From assembly GCF_010993735.1 (NCBI RefSeq), contig NZ_WQNI01000016.1, forward strand, positions 1 through 64,000: 64,000 nt of DNA, read 5' to 3'. Under the pieces are notes generated by a model, which saw only the letters and a program-made list of their open reading frames with translations, was not told the DNA's origin and did no database searches. This document shows positions 19,178-27,990 of the stretch, in pieces. Source of the stretch: Chelativorans alearensis. GTDB lineage: Bacteria > Pseudomonadota > Alphaproteobacteria > Rhizobiales > Rhizobiaceae. Made by a program: the position numbers and the translations under genes. Every line of letters starts with the position of its first letter. Position 1 is the first letter of the stretch.

Positions 19178-19831
19178 TCACGATGTGCGGAGCAAGTCCC
19201 CGGTGCGGCTTTCTTTGAGCTGGAACGCCCGCACACGCGCCTGGCCGGCAAAAAGCCACAGGGCGGCCGCCAGTTCCGCGAGTTCCTCGATGAGCATCGA
19301 GTGGCCGCCGATCCAGCCGTTCAGCACACCGCCATGGCCTTCGGCAATGGTCGCGACGGCGACGCATATAAGCGCCAGCAGCGCCTCGAGCCATGGCGCG
19401 GCACCGGCGCGGATCACGTCTGCCGCCTTATCCACAAGGCGATGGCGCATGACGATATAGACGACGGCCACACCGATCAGGGCGACAAGGGGGTAGACCA
19501 CCGGTTTGTACCACAGGTGGTCGGAAGAGAATATCGGCCCGTCATTGGTCATCTGGGTGGGCGGATAGAACACCGCGCCCCAGCTCAGTTCGCGCGCCAG
19601 AAGGATAAGCCACAGAGGTGCCGCTGCGCGCCACAGCCATTTCCACTTCCGCTCTTCCGACCGGTGCTGGTAAAGGAGCGCGGCCACCATGCCGACCAGA
19701 AGGACGAGCGAGCCCACGTTCTCGACGGGCTGGTTCTCCCAGGCCGTCCAGTTCGGCAATATCTGTGCGAGGGGGTACACCCCCACCGTCGCCAAAACGG
19801 CTACGGAGAAGGACAGCCTGAGACAAAACAT
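19178..19831 (-). CDS. Hypothetical integral membrane protein
   Basis: A 217-residue protein with about six hydrophobic segments: around residues 5-25, 39-54, 66-82, 110-128, 144-162 and 178-195. Charged residues sit inside or next to membrane segments: RELSWG near residue 80, and HSMLIEELAELAA near residue 180. I do not recognise the family. It lies between tRNA-Pro and hdaA on the same strand. Confidence 0.75.
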   Translation of the reverse strand: MFCLRLSFSVAVLATVGVYPLAQILPNWTAWENQPVENVGSLVLLVGMVAALLYQHRSEERKWKWLWRAAAPLWLILLARELSWGAVFYPPTQMTNDGPIFSSDHLWYKPVVYPLVALIGVAVVYIVMRHRLVDKAADVIRAGAAPWLEALLALICVAVATIAEGHGGVLNGWIGGHSMLIEELAELAAALWLFAGQARVRAFQLKESRTGDLLRTS

Positions 19832-19898
19832 GGTTTCATCTAGTCGACGGCCGCAGCCCGTTCAAGCGCGCGGCGAGGGAATCAACCGCGAAATCGCA

Positions 19899-20585
19899 TC
19901 ACCCCGTTTCCATGGCGCCGACGACGTCCGCCGCCAACGCCCGCGTGATGCGCGTCTTGCGCTCGAGCGCGGCGCGGTCGAGGTGTTCCACCACCTGTTG
20001 CGCCGCCGACAGCGAGCGCTCGATGCGGCGCACCAGAAACTGCACCACATGCGGCTCCACCGCCACCTGACGGTCGGCGAAGAGCTTCACGATGACGCCG
20101 GCCAGAAGCACGTCGTCCGGCTCGTCGATCTCCACCAGCGCCGCCGCCTTGAGGCGCGAGAGAAGGTCGGGCAAGCGCACGCCCCAGGCGGCGGGAAAAC
20201 GCCGGGCGGTGAGAAGCAGGTGGGTATCGGCACCCTTCACCGTATTGATGAGGTGGAAGAGGCCGGTCTCGTCGCGTGCAGCGCTATCCGCGTCGTCGAC
20301 GAATACGGGCCCATGCTCGGCCGCGGCAAGGGCCGCGGCGTCGATCTCGCCGGCGGCCACCTGCCGGGCGCCGGAATGAGCGCGCCAGATCGCCGCCAGA
20401 TGCGACTTGCCCGCCCCCGCCGGCCCCGCCAGCACGGTGACGGGTGACGGCCAGTCGGGCCACCCCTCCACCAGCGCCACGGCGCGCGCGTTGGCCGGCG
20501 TGACAACGAGGTCGTCGCGCGAGCGCGCTTCTTCATGCGCAAGGTCGAGCGGCAATTGCCGCGGCGGAGGCCCCTTTCGTGTCAT
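19899..20585 (-). CDS. hdaA: DnaA-related replication regulator (Hda-like)
   Basis: A 228-residue AAA+ protein resembling DnaA domain III without the DNA-binding domain. It should promote hydrolysis of DnaA-bound ATP on the sliding clamp and limit re-initiation. The N-terminal clamp-binding-like motif QLPLDL is at residues 10-15, the P-loop GPAGAGKSH at 54-62, the Walker B-like VFVDDAD follows, and a lid region has RRIERSLSAAQ. It overlaps the upstream transporter gene by 4 bp (ATGA). The hda/perM/purMN neighbourhood also occurs in enterobacteria. Confidence 0.9.
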   Translation of the reverse strand: MTRKGPPPRQLPLDLAHEEARSRDDLVVTPANARAVALVEGWPDWPSPVTVLAGPAGAGKSHLAAIWRAHSGARQVAAGEIDAAALAAAEHGPVFVDDADSAARDETGLFHLINTVKGADTHLLLTARRFPAAWGVRLPDLLSRLKAAALVEIDEPDDVLLAGVIVKLFADRQVAVEPHVVQFLVRRIERSLSAAQQVVEHLDRAALERKTRITRALAADVVGAMETG

Positions 20586-21757
20586 TTGCCGCCGTTCTTC
20601 GCATCCGCTTCGGGCGGCTTGTCACCGCTGTAGAGGGGAGAGGCCATGTAGCGTCCCAACGCGAAGCGCACGAGCACGGCGATCGCCGCGGCGGTCGGAA
20701 CGGCGATCAGAAGCCCGGCGAAGCCGAACAGATAGCTGAACGCGAAAAGCGAGAACATCAGCCACACCGGGTGGAGCCCCACGCTGCGGCCCATCAGCCA
20801 TGGATGGAGGAGATTACCCTCGATGAACTGTCCTGCGAAGAAGATCGCCGCCACCGCCGCCACCCAATACCAGTCCGGCCAGAACTGCACGACGGCCACC
20901 CCCACCGACAGGGCCAGCCCCACCAGCGAGCCGACAAAGGGAATAAAGCTGATGAACCCGGCGAAAAGCCCGATCAGCAGGCCGAAATTGAGGCCCACCG
21001 CCGTCAGCCCGGCGGCATAGAGAATGGCGAGGATAAGGCACAGTGTGCCCTGCCCGCGCACGAAGCCGGCAGTCGATGCATTGATGTCGCGAGCGATCTG
21101 GCGCACCGTCTCCAGGTGCTCGCGCGGCACCCAGCTGTCCACCTTCTCGATCATGCGGTCCCAGTCGAGCAGCATGTAGAAGGCAACCACTGGCGTGACG
21201 ACGAAAAGGCTCGCCAGGTTGACCAGCGCCAGGCCGGAGCTCCAGATCGACCTGAAAAGGGTGGCGAGGAAACCGGTGCCTTGCGCCAGAAGCGAGCTCA
21301 GCCCCTCCTGTAGGGCCTGCGGATTTACGCCCACCGCCTCCTCGAACCACCCGGGATCGAGGCTCGTGATCAGGGCCTGGAGGCGGGAAAGATAGTCCGG
21401 CAAGCGCTCGGCGAACTCGATCAGCTGGTTGCCCAGTACCGGAATGACCACCATCAGCGCCAGCGCGAGCGCAACGACGAAGGCGACCAGGATAACGATG
21501 GTCGCGGCCAGCCGCGACAGGCCAATCCGCTGCAACCGGTCGGCCACGGGGTCGAGGAAATAGGCCAGCACCATGCCGGCCAGGAAGGGCAGCAGGATTG
21601 AGCTGAAGACATAGAGGAAAAGGACAAGAACGCTTGCGGCGATGAGCCAGAAGACGGCCTGCCGGACGAGCCCACCACTCTCCGGCCCACCACGCTCCGG
21701 CCCACCACTCTTGGGCGCCCTGTCAGCCTCGTCCTTGTGGGGTGCCGGTGTCGACAT
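20582..21757 (-). CDS. AI-2E family transporter (PerM-like)
   Basis: A 391-residue inner-membrane protein. After a hydrophilic Gly/Pro-rich N-terminus with a short repeat (SGGPERGGPESGG), it shows the AI-2E pattern. Paired N-terminal membrane helices come first, then LIEFAERLPDYLSRLQ, a central amphipathic region, VVAFYMLLDWDRMIEKVDSWVPR and the GLLIGLFAGFISFIPFVGS loop. Substrates differ among members of this family, so none is assigned. It overlaps the preceding phosphatidyltransferase gene by 35 bp and hdaA by 4 bp. Confidence 0.9.
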   Translation of the reverse strand: MSTPAPHKDEADRAPKSGGPERGGPESGGLVRQAVFWLIAASVLVLFLYVFSSILLPFLAGMVLAYFLDPVADRLQRIGLSRLAATIVILVAFVVALALALMVVIPVLGNQLIEFAERLPDYLSRLQALITSLDPGWFEEAVGVNPQALQEGLSSLLAQGTGFLATLFRSIWSSGLALVNLASLFVVTPVVAFYMLLDWDRMIEKVDSWVPREHLETVRQIARDINASTAGFVRGQGTLCLILAILYAAGLTAVGLNFGLLIGLFAGFISFIPFVGSLVGLALSVGVAVVQFWPDWYWVAAVAAIFFAGQFIEGNLLHPWLMGRSVGLHPVWLMFSLFAFSYLFGFAGLLIAVPTAAAIAVLVRFALGRYMASPLYSGDKPPEADAKNGGK

Positions 21758-22286
21758 AACCGCCCATGTGCTTGATCCAGGACACGAGATAGGCCGCGCC
21801 GGAAGCTGCGGTCAAGAGCCCGCAAAGATAGACCAGGCCATCATAGAAGATACCCAGCGTGAAGGAGAGCGACAGGCTGGCCAGAACCAGCGCGGCAAGC
21901 AGCAACTGCGCCAGCGTGTTTGCCTTCGACACGAGGAGCGGCTTCATGGCCACCGGGTTTCCCATGACGGTCGACAGCACCACGCCTCCGACGATCAGCG
22001 CATCGCGCGAGACGGCGGCCACCACCAGCCACAGCGGCAGGTGGCCCATATAGCCGAGCACCACGAAGACGCTGACGAGCAACAGCTTGTCGGCGATGGG
22101 GTCGAGATAGGCGCCGAGCTCGCTGCGCTGGTCGAACTGGCGGGCGATGAAGCCGTCGACGCCGTCGGAGACGGCCGCGGCGAGGAAGCCGGCGAAGGCC
22201 CAGTCCACCTCCTCCGCCAAAAGCGCAAAGACGACCGCCGGCACAAGCAGGAACCGGAAAAGCGTGATGATGTTGGGAATGGTCAA
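21723..22286 (-). CDS. CDP-alcohol phosphatidyltransferase
   Basis: A 187-residue integral membrane enzyme of phospholipid synthesis. The complete catalytic motif D-G-x2-A-R-x8-G-x3-D-x3-D is visible in VDGFIARQFDQRS and GAYLDPIAD. A TTG start at 22286 (read M-T-I-P-N-I-I-T) with AGAGGC just upstream is chosen. The frame is open for 65 more codons, but they look non-coding and relatives start at this motif. The alcohol acceptor is unknown, though glycerol-3-phosphate is likely. It is a second member of the family beside pgsA at 36935. Confidence 0.87.
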   Translation of the reverse strand: MTIPNIITLFRFLLVPAVVFALLAEEVDWAFAGFLAAAVSDGVDGFIARQFDQRSELGAYLDPIADKLLLVSVFVVLGYMGHLPLWLVVAAVSRDALIVGGVVLSTVMGNPVAMKPLLVSKANTLAQLLLAALVLASLSLSFTLGIFYDGLVYLCGLLTAASGAAYLVSWIKHMGGYVDTGTPQGRG

Positions 22287-22480
22287 GCCTCTGTCTCCAC
22301 CGTCTCCCGTCCCGCCGTTCCTCGCGCCTTTCGCGGCATAGATGGCCGGCCGTTCCCGCCGCTTCAAGAGAAAAGAATTGATCCACAGGCAGGTACGCGG
22401 GGTATATCTTGCCTGTGCGCCGAACGCCACGCTTCTTGCGGTCGCATGCTGCTTCGTGCCAATAGCCGGGAGAAGTGCCA

Positions 22481-23557
22481 ATGGGGCAATCGATGAGCGA
22501 CAGGAAGAATGGATTGAGCTACGCCGATGCCGGAGTGGACATCGACGCCGGCAACGCCCTCGTGGAAAGGATCAAGCCGCTGGTGCGCTCCACGCGCCGG
22601 GCGGGCGCGGACGGCGAGATCGGCGGCTTCGGCGGCCTGTTCGATCTCAAGGCGGCCGGCTTCTCCGACCCGGTCCTGGTGGCCGCGAATGACGGTGTGG
22701 GCACCAAGCTGAAGGTCGCCATCGAGGCGGACAAGCACGATACCGTGGGTATCGATCTCGTCGCCATGTGCGTCAACGATCTCGTCGTGCAGGGCGCGGA
22801 GCCGCTTTTCTTCCTCGACTATTTCGCCACCGGCAAGCTCGATCCGGCCCAGGGGGAAGCGATCGTCTCCGGCATTGCCGAGGGGTGCCGCCGCGCAGGC
22901 TGCGCGCTGATCGGTGGTGAGACGGCGGAGATGCCGGGCATGTACCGGGACGGCGACTACGACCTTGCCGGCTTTGCCGTGGGCGCTGCCGAGCGCGGCC
23001 GGCTTCTGCCGACAGACGACATCGTGGAGGGCGACGTCATCCTCGGCATCGCCTCCTCCGGGCTGCACTCCAACGGCTTCTCGTTGGTGCGCAAGATTGT
23101 CGCGCAAAGCGGCCTTTCCTGGGATGCTCCCGCTCCCTTCGACACAGATCGGACGCTCGCCGAAGCCCTTCTGGAGCCGACACGCATCTATGTGAAGCCA
23201 CTGCTTGAGGCGATCTCCGATACGCACGGCATCAAGGCGCTGGCGCACATCACCGGCGGCGGCTTTCCCGAAAACCTGCCGCGCGTCCTGCCGGAGGTCT
23301 ACGCGGCGGAAATCGACCTTTCCGCCATCGAGGTGCCGCCGGTTTTCTCGTGGCTGTCGGGCGAAGGCAGGGTGCAGGCGGAGGAGATGCTGCGCACCTT
23401 CAATTGCGGTATCGGCATGATTGCCGTCGTGGCGGCGGGCCAGGCCGCGCAGGTGGCCGCAGTTCTGCAGCAGGCGGGCGAGCATGTGGAAACGCTCGGC
23501 AGCGTCGTGGCGCGGCGCGAGCGAGGCGTGATCTACCGCAGAGAGCTCGACCTATGA
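22481..23557 (+). CDS. purM: Phosphoribosylformylglycinamidine cyclo-ligase (AIR synthetase)
   Basis: A 358-residue ATP-dependent enzyme that closes the imidazole ring to form aminoimidazole ribonucleotide in purine synthesis. Family features include [15 protein letters not shown], the ATP-binding [10 protein letters not shown], and [14 protein letters not shown] 22481 has a GGGAGA site 7 bp upstream. A GTG at 22475 and an ATG at 22493 are also in frame. Its stop overlaps the purN start (ATGA), so the two are translationally coupled. Confidence 0.96.
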   Translation: MGQSMSDRKNGLSYADAGVDIDAGNALVERIKPLVRSTRRAGADGEIGGFGGLFDLKAAGFSDPVLVAANDGVGTKLKVAIEADKHDTVGIDLVAMCVNDLVVQGAEPLFFLDYFATGKLDPAQGEAIVSGIAEGCRRAGCALIGGETAEMPGMYRDGDYDLAGFAVGAAERGRLLPTDDIVEGDVILGIASSGLHSNGFSLVRKIVAQSGLSWDAPAPFDTDRTLAEALLEPTRIYVKPLLEAISDTHGIKALAHITGGGFPENLPRVLPEVYAAEIDLSAIEVPPVFSWLSGEGRVQAEEMLRTFNCGIGMIAVVAAGQAAQVAAVLQQAGEHVETLGSVVARRERGVIYRRELDL

Positions 23558-24261
23558 CGAAGAAGAAGACGGCGATCCTCATTTCCGGCCGCGGCACCAA
23601 TATGAGCGCCCTCATCCGCGCCTCCGCCGAGAGCGACTATCCGGCCGAGATCACCGGCGTCGTCAGCGACCAGGCGGACGCGCCGGGGTTGGCCGCCGCC
23701 GAGGCTGCCGGCATCCGCGCGGTGGCGGTGCCGCGCACGGAGCACGCCGACAAGGCCGCGCACGAGGCTGCACTGGACGAGGCGCTCGCCGCCCAGGGAG
23801 CGGAGATCGTCTGCCTGGCCGGCTTCATGCGGCTTTTGAGCCCCGATCTCGTCGCTCGCTGGCAAGGCAGGATGATCAACATCCATCCCTCGCTCCTGCC
23901 GCTCTTCAAAGGATTGTCGAGCCACGCTAAGGCGCTGCAGGCGGGCATGCGCGTCCACGGCTGCACGGTGCACTTCGTCACCGCGGAGACGGATGACGGC
24001 CCGATCATCGCCCAGGCAGCGGTGCCGGTGCTTCCCGACGATACGGAAGAGCGGCTTGCCGAGCGTGTCCTGAAGGCGGAGCACCGGCTCTATCCCCTCG
24101 CCCTGGCGCTGGTCGCCTCCGGCAAGGCGCGCATGGAAGGCGGCAAGACGGTGTTCTCCGCAGCGGGGGACATCGGCTGGGGCGGACGCGCCAGCCTGCT
24201 GGTGCCCTCCTCGGTGGAAGAAGCGGTGAACCTTGAGGACCTGGCGCGGCGCACGCCCTAG
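23554..24261 (+). CDS. purN: Phosphoribosylglycinamide formyltransferase
   Basis: A 235-residue folate-dependent transformylase in purine synthesis. The N-terminal phosphate-binding motif is [15 protein letters not shown]. The catalytic Asn-His region is seen in [14 protein letters not shown], and the later Asp region is [13 protein letters not shown]. The start overlaps the purM stop by 4 bp. The protein is slightly longer than the E. coli enzyme, with a short C-terminal extension. Confidence 0.96.
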   Translation: MTKKKTAILISGRGTNMSALIRASAESDYPAEITGVVSDQADAPGLAAAEAAGIRAVAVPRTEHADKAAHEAALDEALAAQGAEIVCLAGFMRLLSPDLVARWQGRMINIHPSLLPLFKGLSSHAKALQAGMRVHGCTVHFVTAETDDGPIIAQAAVPVLPDDTEERLAERVLKAEHRLYPLALALVASGKARMEGGKTVFSAAGDIGWGGRASLLVPSSVEEAVNLEDLARRTP

Positions 24262-24296
24262 GCGGCTTTCATGGTACGGCGAAGCCGGCCGCCATC

Positions 24297-24560
24297 TCAA
24301 ATGCGCGCCTTCCTCGGCAGATGGCTCAGGAAGCCGGCGGGGTCGACCTCGTCCCAGCTGCCGTCCAGCGCCTCGTAAATCCGCTCCGGATCGAAGCCCA
24401 TGTCGCTGATGAGGCGTGGGTCCAGACGAGAGATTGCGACCATCGCCCGGCGCTCCCGGCGATGGAGCCGCATGGCGCGCCAGCCCACCAGCAGCGTGCC
24501 GAGAAAATCGTACCTGACGCGTTCCTGGCGGAATTTTTCGGAGATAGCTGTCGTGGACAT
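24297..24560 (-). CDS. DUF1127 protein
   Basis: An 87-residue basic protein. The C-terminal half has the DUF1127 signature (RERRAMVAISRLDPRLISDMGFDPERIYEAL). Small DUF1127 proteins in alphaproteobacteria have been linked to RNA metabolism and adaptation to stress or phosphate; no role is proven here. The start at 24560 is fixed by a strong GGAAGGAG site. The promoter region contains two LacI-type operators, so it is probably controlled by the divergent lacI-type gene. Confidence 0.88.
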   Translation of the reverse strand: MSTTAISEKFRQERVRYDFLGTLLVGWRAMRLHRRERRAMVAISRLDPRLISDMGFDPERIYEALDGSWDEVDPAGFLSHLPRKARI

Positions 24561-24612
24561 TTTGCACGCTCCTTCCCAGGCGATTGCACTCCTTCCAGTG
24601 CAACCACATACA

Positions 24613-24626
24613 TTGGACCGGTTCAA
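24613..24626. promoter_or_regulatory. LacI-type operator 1
   Basis: TTGGACCGGTTCAA is a near-perfect palindrome centred on CCGG. The central CG with A/T-rich flanks is typical of LacI-family sites. It lies 53 bp upstream of the DUF1127 start. Its centre is 33 bp from operator 2, about three helical turns. Confidence 0.8.
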
Positions 24627-24645
24627 ACCTTGGCTAAGCTGGCTC

Positions 24646-24659
24646 TTGGACCGGTTCAA
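24646..24659. promoter_or_regulatory. LacI-type operator 2
   Basis: This is identical to operator 1 (TTGGACCGGTTCAA). It lies between operators 1 and 3, with its centre 49 bp from operator 3. Confidence 0.8.
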
Positions 24660-24694
24660 ATAATATACGCTCCGAAACGCTCGTCAAGCAAAAT

Positions 24695-24708
24695 TTGAAC
24701 CGGTTCAA
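24695..24708. promoter_or_regulatory. LacI-type operator 3
   Basis: TTGAACCGGTTCAA is a perfect 14-bp palindrome, 46 bp before the lacI-type start codon. Its left half (TTGAAC) could be the -35 of the regulator, with CTAAAT near 24718 as -10. Binding there would autorepress. Confidence 0.83.
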
Positions 24709-24754
24709 GATCTATGCTAAATCAAGAGCTTAGAAACCGGCTGAAAGAGGAAGC

Positions 24755-25825
24755 ATGGCGAAGATCGATTTCGCAAAGGCCCCCACGCTGCACGACGTGG
24801 CCAAGGCGGCGGGCGTTTCCAAGGGTACGGCCTCCAACGTCTTCAACAGGCCCGACATCGTGCGCGAGGAAGTTCGCGAGCGGGTTCTAGAAGCAGCAAA
24901 ATCGATCGGCTATCGCGGCCCGGACCCGAAGGGGCGGATGCTCAGCGCCGGCAAGGTGAACGCCATCGGGGTCGCCACGGTGGAGCCCCTCGCCTACTTC
25001 TTCGCAGATCCGTACGCGCGCGTCCTGATGGCGGGCATCACCGAGGCCTGCGACGCCAACGGCACCGGCATTTCGCTGGTCTCGGCGGCGAACGAGGAAG
25101 AGCTTGCCTGGAACGTGCACAGCGCGCTTGTCGACGGCTTCATCCTTTTCTGCCTCAAGGGCGCGGACCGGCTGATCGCGCTGTCGCGCGAGCGGCAACT
25201 GCCCTTCGTGGCGCTGGATTTCGGCACCAAGGACGATGCCATGTCGGTGGTCAGCATCGACAACATCGAGGGCGCAAGCCGCGCCGCCCGCCATCTGGCC
25301 GAACTCGGCCACCGCCGCTTTGCCGTTCTCTCCATGGAGTTCATCGAGGGCAGCTACGGCAGGGCGACGATGGAGCGGGTGAACGCCGCAAGCTATTCGA
25401 CCTCGCGCGACCGCGTGAGGGGCTATTTCGAAGCGCTGGAGGCGTTCGGCATCGACACGGGCAATGTGCCGATCTTCGAGACGTTGTGCGACAGGGAGAC
25501 CGTCCACTCGGCGCTGGAGGAGATCTTTGCCTCGCCCTCCCCGCCGACGGCGATCCTCGCGCAATCGGACAGGATCGCATTCTTGGCGCTCGACTGGTTC
25601 AAGGCGAAGGGGATCTCCGTGCCTGCCGACGTCTCCATCGTCGGCTTCGACGGCGTGCCGGAAAGCGCCACCTCCACCCCTCCCCTTACGACGATCCGGC
25701 AGCCGATTGCCGAAATCGGCCGCCGGGCCGTGCGGGCGATCCTGGACCATGCCGGCGAGACCTGGCGGGAGAAGATCGACACGGAGCTCGTCGTCCGCGG
25801 GTCGACGGCGCCGCCGCGGGATTAG
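24755..25825 (+). CDS. LacI-family transcriptional regulator
   Basis: A 356-residue repressor. The LacI helix-turn-helix with hinge is at residues 11-60 (TLHDVAKAAGVSKGTASNVF, then VRERVLEAAKSIGYR). A periplasmic-binding-protein-like effector domain follows, including VDGFILF, HLAELGHRRFAV and PADVSIVGFDGVPES. The ligand is probably a sugar or similar small molecule but cannot be read from the sequence. Three matching palindromes upstream argue for autoregulation and control of the DUF1127 gene. Confidence 0.95.
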   Translation: MAKIDFAKAPTLHDVAKAAGVSKGTASNVFNRPDIVREEVRERVLEAAKSIGYRGPDPKGRMLSAGKVNAIGVATVEPLAYFFADPYARVLMAGITEACDANGTGISLVSAANEEELAWNVHSALVDGFILFCLKGADRLIALSRERQLPFVALDFGTKDDAMSVVSIDNIEGASRAARHLAELGHRRFAVLSMEFIEGSYGRATMERVNAASYSTSRDRVRGYFEALEAFGIDTGNVPIFETLCDRETVHSALEEIFASPSPPTAILAQSDRIAFLALDWFKAKGISVPADVSIVGFDGVPESATSTPPLTTIRQPIAEIGRRAVRAILDHAGETWREKIDTELVVRGSTAPPRD

Positions 25826-25884
25826 AGCAATTCCAGGAAAAGTGGAAGCCGGTTTTCCGTCCGGAATTGTGACAAAACAATGAG

Positions 25885-27990
25885 TTAGGGAGCCGCCCTC
25901 ACCCACACCTTGGTGTCGTGAAACGCAGCGCCGCCGTGCGGTGCGATGGCGTCGGCTCCCGTCAGCACGTTGATGCCCTCGCCGCGCTCGTGGGCACCGT
26001 TGGGCCAGATGCCTTCGGCGATGACGATGCCGCGGCGCATGCCGTCGAAGAGCTTTGCGTGCAGCACCACCTCGCCACGCTCGTTTCCCACCTCGACGCG
26101 GTCGCCCGCGGCGATGCCTAGCCCCGCCGCATCGTCGGGATGCAGCATCAGCTCCGGCCGTCCCTCGCGCTTTTTCGAGCCGGGCGTCTCGGTGAAGCTC
26201 GAATTCAGGAAGGTGCGGGCCGGCGAGGTGGCGAGCCGGAAGGGATGCGCAGCATCCGCCGCCTCGATGAAGTCCACATGGTCGGGAAATTCGGGCAGGC
26301 GCGCGTAAGGGCCCTGGATACCGATCGATGCCGGCGGGCGCGTCGGTCCGGGCGTGCCTGCCCAATCCGGACGGAAGCGGAACTTGCCGCCCTGGTGGGC
26401 GAAGCCGCCGATGAAGTGCGCCGTGTCGAAATCCGGCTGCACATCGGCCCAGCGGTCGTGGCGGAAGCTGTCGAAGGTGCCGAGGCCGCGCCGGCCGAGC
26501 ATCCAGTCCAGATGCTCGCGCGCCGAAAGGCCGAAGCCCGGCTTGTCCGCGACACCCAGGCGTTTGGCGAGCTCCTCGATGACGAAGAGGTTCGGCCGCG
26601 CCTCGCCCGGCGGGTCGATGAGCTTGGGGCCGAGCAGGATGTGCTGATGGCCGCCGCCGCGATAGATGTCGTCATGCTCCAGGAACATGGTGGCCGGCAG
26701 CACGACATCGGCGAGCATGGCCGTATCGGTCATGAACTGCTCGTGCACGCACACGAAGAGGTCGTCGCGCAGGAAACCCCGCTTCACGAGCCGCTGCTCG
26801 GGCGCCACATTGGCCGGGTTGGTGTTCTGGATCAGCATGGCGGTCACGGGCGGGCCGCCGTGGAGCGCCGCCTTCTCGCCGGTGAGAACGCGGCCGATCT
26901 GCGACTGGTCGAGCGCGCGCACGGAAGGATCGCGCAGGGCGTGCCCCTCGATAAGCGACTTGTCGAGGCCGAAGATCGACGAGTTGGAGTGGAAAGCGCC
27001 GCCGCCCTCGTATTTCCAGCAGCCGGTGACGGCGGCAATGGAAAGCGCCGCATGCATGTTGACGGCGCCGTTGCGGTTGCGCGTGAAGCCGTAGCCGAGG
27101 CGGAAGTAAGTGCGCCTGGTCTCACCCACGAGCCTGGCGAAAACCTCGATCTCGGCCGCCGGCACGCCTGTGATGGCTTCTGCCCATTCGGGCGTGCGGG
27201 TGGAAAGATGCGCTTCGAGCCCCTTCGGGTCGTCCGTGTACCGTTCCAGATATGCCCGGTCGGCGAGATTGTCGCGGAAGAGCACGTGCATGACCGCGCA
27301 GGCGAGCGCGCCGTCGGTGCCCGGATTGACGACAAGGCCAAGATCGGCCTGCTTCATGGTGGCGTTGTCGTAGACGTCGATGACGACGATCTTCGCCCCG
27401 CGTTCCTTGCGCGCCCGGATGGCGTGGGTCATCACGTTGACCTGGGTGGCGACCGCGTTGGTGCCCCAGATGACGACGCAATCGGCCTTGGCCATCTCGC
27501 GCGGGTCCGGCCCGCGCAGGTCTCCGGTGCCCATGACGTAGCCGGCCCAGGCGGGGTTTGTGCAGATGGTGCCGAAGAAATCGGAATAGCGCTTGGCGTG
27601 GCGCAGGCGATGAATCGAATCGCGCTGCACGAGGCCCATGGTGCCGGCATACTGATAGGGCCAGACAGTCTGGCTGCCGAACCTTTCCTCGGCCTTCAGG
27701 AATTCCTCGGCCACGCGGTCGAGCGCGGCGTCCCAGCTCGCCTCGCGCCACGCCCCCTCCCCCTTGGCCCCGGTGCGCACCAGCGGCTTCAAGAGGCGGT
27801 CCGGATGATGCACGCGCTCGGCATAGCGCGCCACCTTGGCGCAGATGACGCCGGCGGTGTAGCTGTTGTCCTTGGCGCCGTGCACGCGCTTGACGCGCCC
27901 ATCGACGATCTCGATATCGAGCGCGCAGGTGGAGGGGCAGTCGTGCGGGCAGGCCGAATGGCCGATGTGGATGTTCGCGTGTGTGTTCAT
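25885..27990 (-). CDS. Molybdopterin oxidoreductase (DMSO-reductase superfamily)
   Basis: A 701-residue catalytic subunit with a bis-molybdopterin guanine dinucleotide cofactor. An N-terminal [4Fe-4S] site has Cys14, Cys18 and Cys22 in CPHDCPSTC and a fourth at Cys50 (GVICAKVARY). Later family features include VVIWGTNAV and the C-terminal molydopterin-dinucleotide-binding domain (ELMLHPDDAAGLGIAAGDRVEV). No Tat signal is visible, so it is probably cytoplasmic. No electron-transfer or membrane subunit is adjacent. The substrate is not assigned; annotators often call this group formate-dehydrogenase-like. Confidence 0.88.
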   Translation of the reverse strand: MNTHANIHIGHSACPHDCPSTCALDIEIVDGRVKRVHGAKDNSYTAGVICAKVARYAERVHHPDRLLKPLVRTGAKGEGAWREASWDAALDRVAEEFLKAEERFGSQTVWPYQYAGTMGLVQRDSIHRLRHAKRYSDFFGTICTNPAWAGYVMGTGDLRGPDPREMAKADCVVIWGTNAVATQVNVMTHAIRARKERGAKIVVIDVYDNATMKQADLGLVVNPGTDGALACAVMHVLFRDNLADRAYLERYTDDPKGLEAHLSTRTPEWAEAITGVPAAEIEVFARLVGETRRTYFRLGYGFTRNRNGAVNMHAALSIAAVTGCWKYEGGGAFHSNSSIFGLDKSLIEGHALRDPSVRALDQSQIGRVLTGEKAALHGGPPVTAMLIQNTNPANVAPEQRLVKRGFLRDDLFVCVHEQFMTDTAMLADVVLPATMFLEHDDIYRGGGHQHILLGPKLIDPPGEARPNLFVIEELAKRLGVADKPGFGLSAREHLDWMLGRRGLGTFDSFRHDRWADVQPDFDTAHFIGGFAHQGGKFRFRPDWAGTPGPTRPPASIGIQGPYARLPEFPDHVDFIEAADAAHPFRLATSPARTFLNSSFTETPGSKKREGRPELMLHPDDAAGLGIAAGDRVEVGNERGEVVLHAKLFDGMRRGIVIAEGIWPNGAHERGEGINVLTGADAIAPHGGAAFHDTKVWVRAAP

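Noticed and set aside
21661-21712. A short tandem repeat of about 15 bp (around CGGCCCACCAC)
   Set aside because: It lies inside the AI-2E transporter gene and simply encodes a Gly/Pro-rich repeat in the flexible N-terminus.
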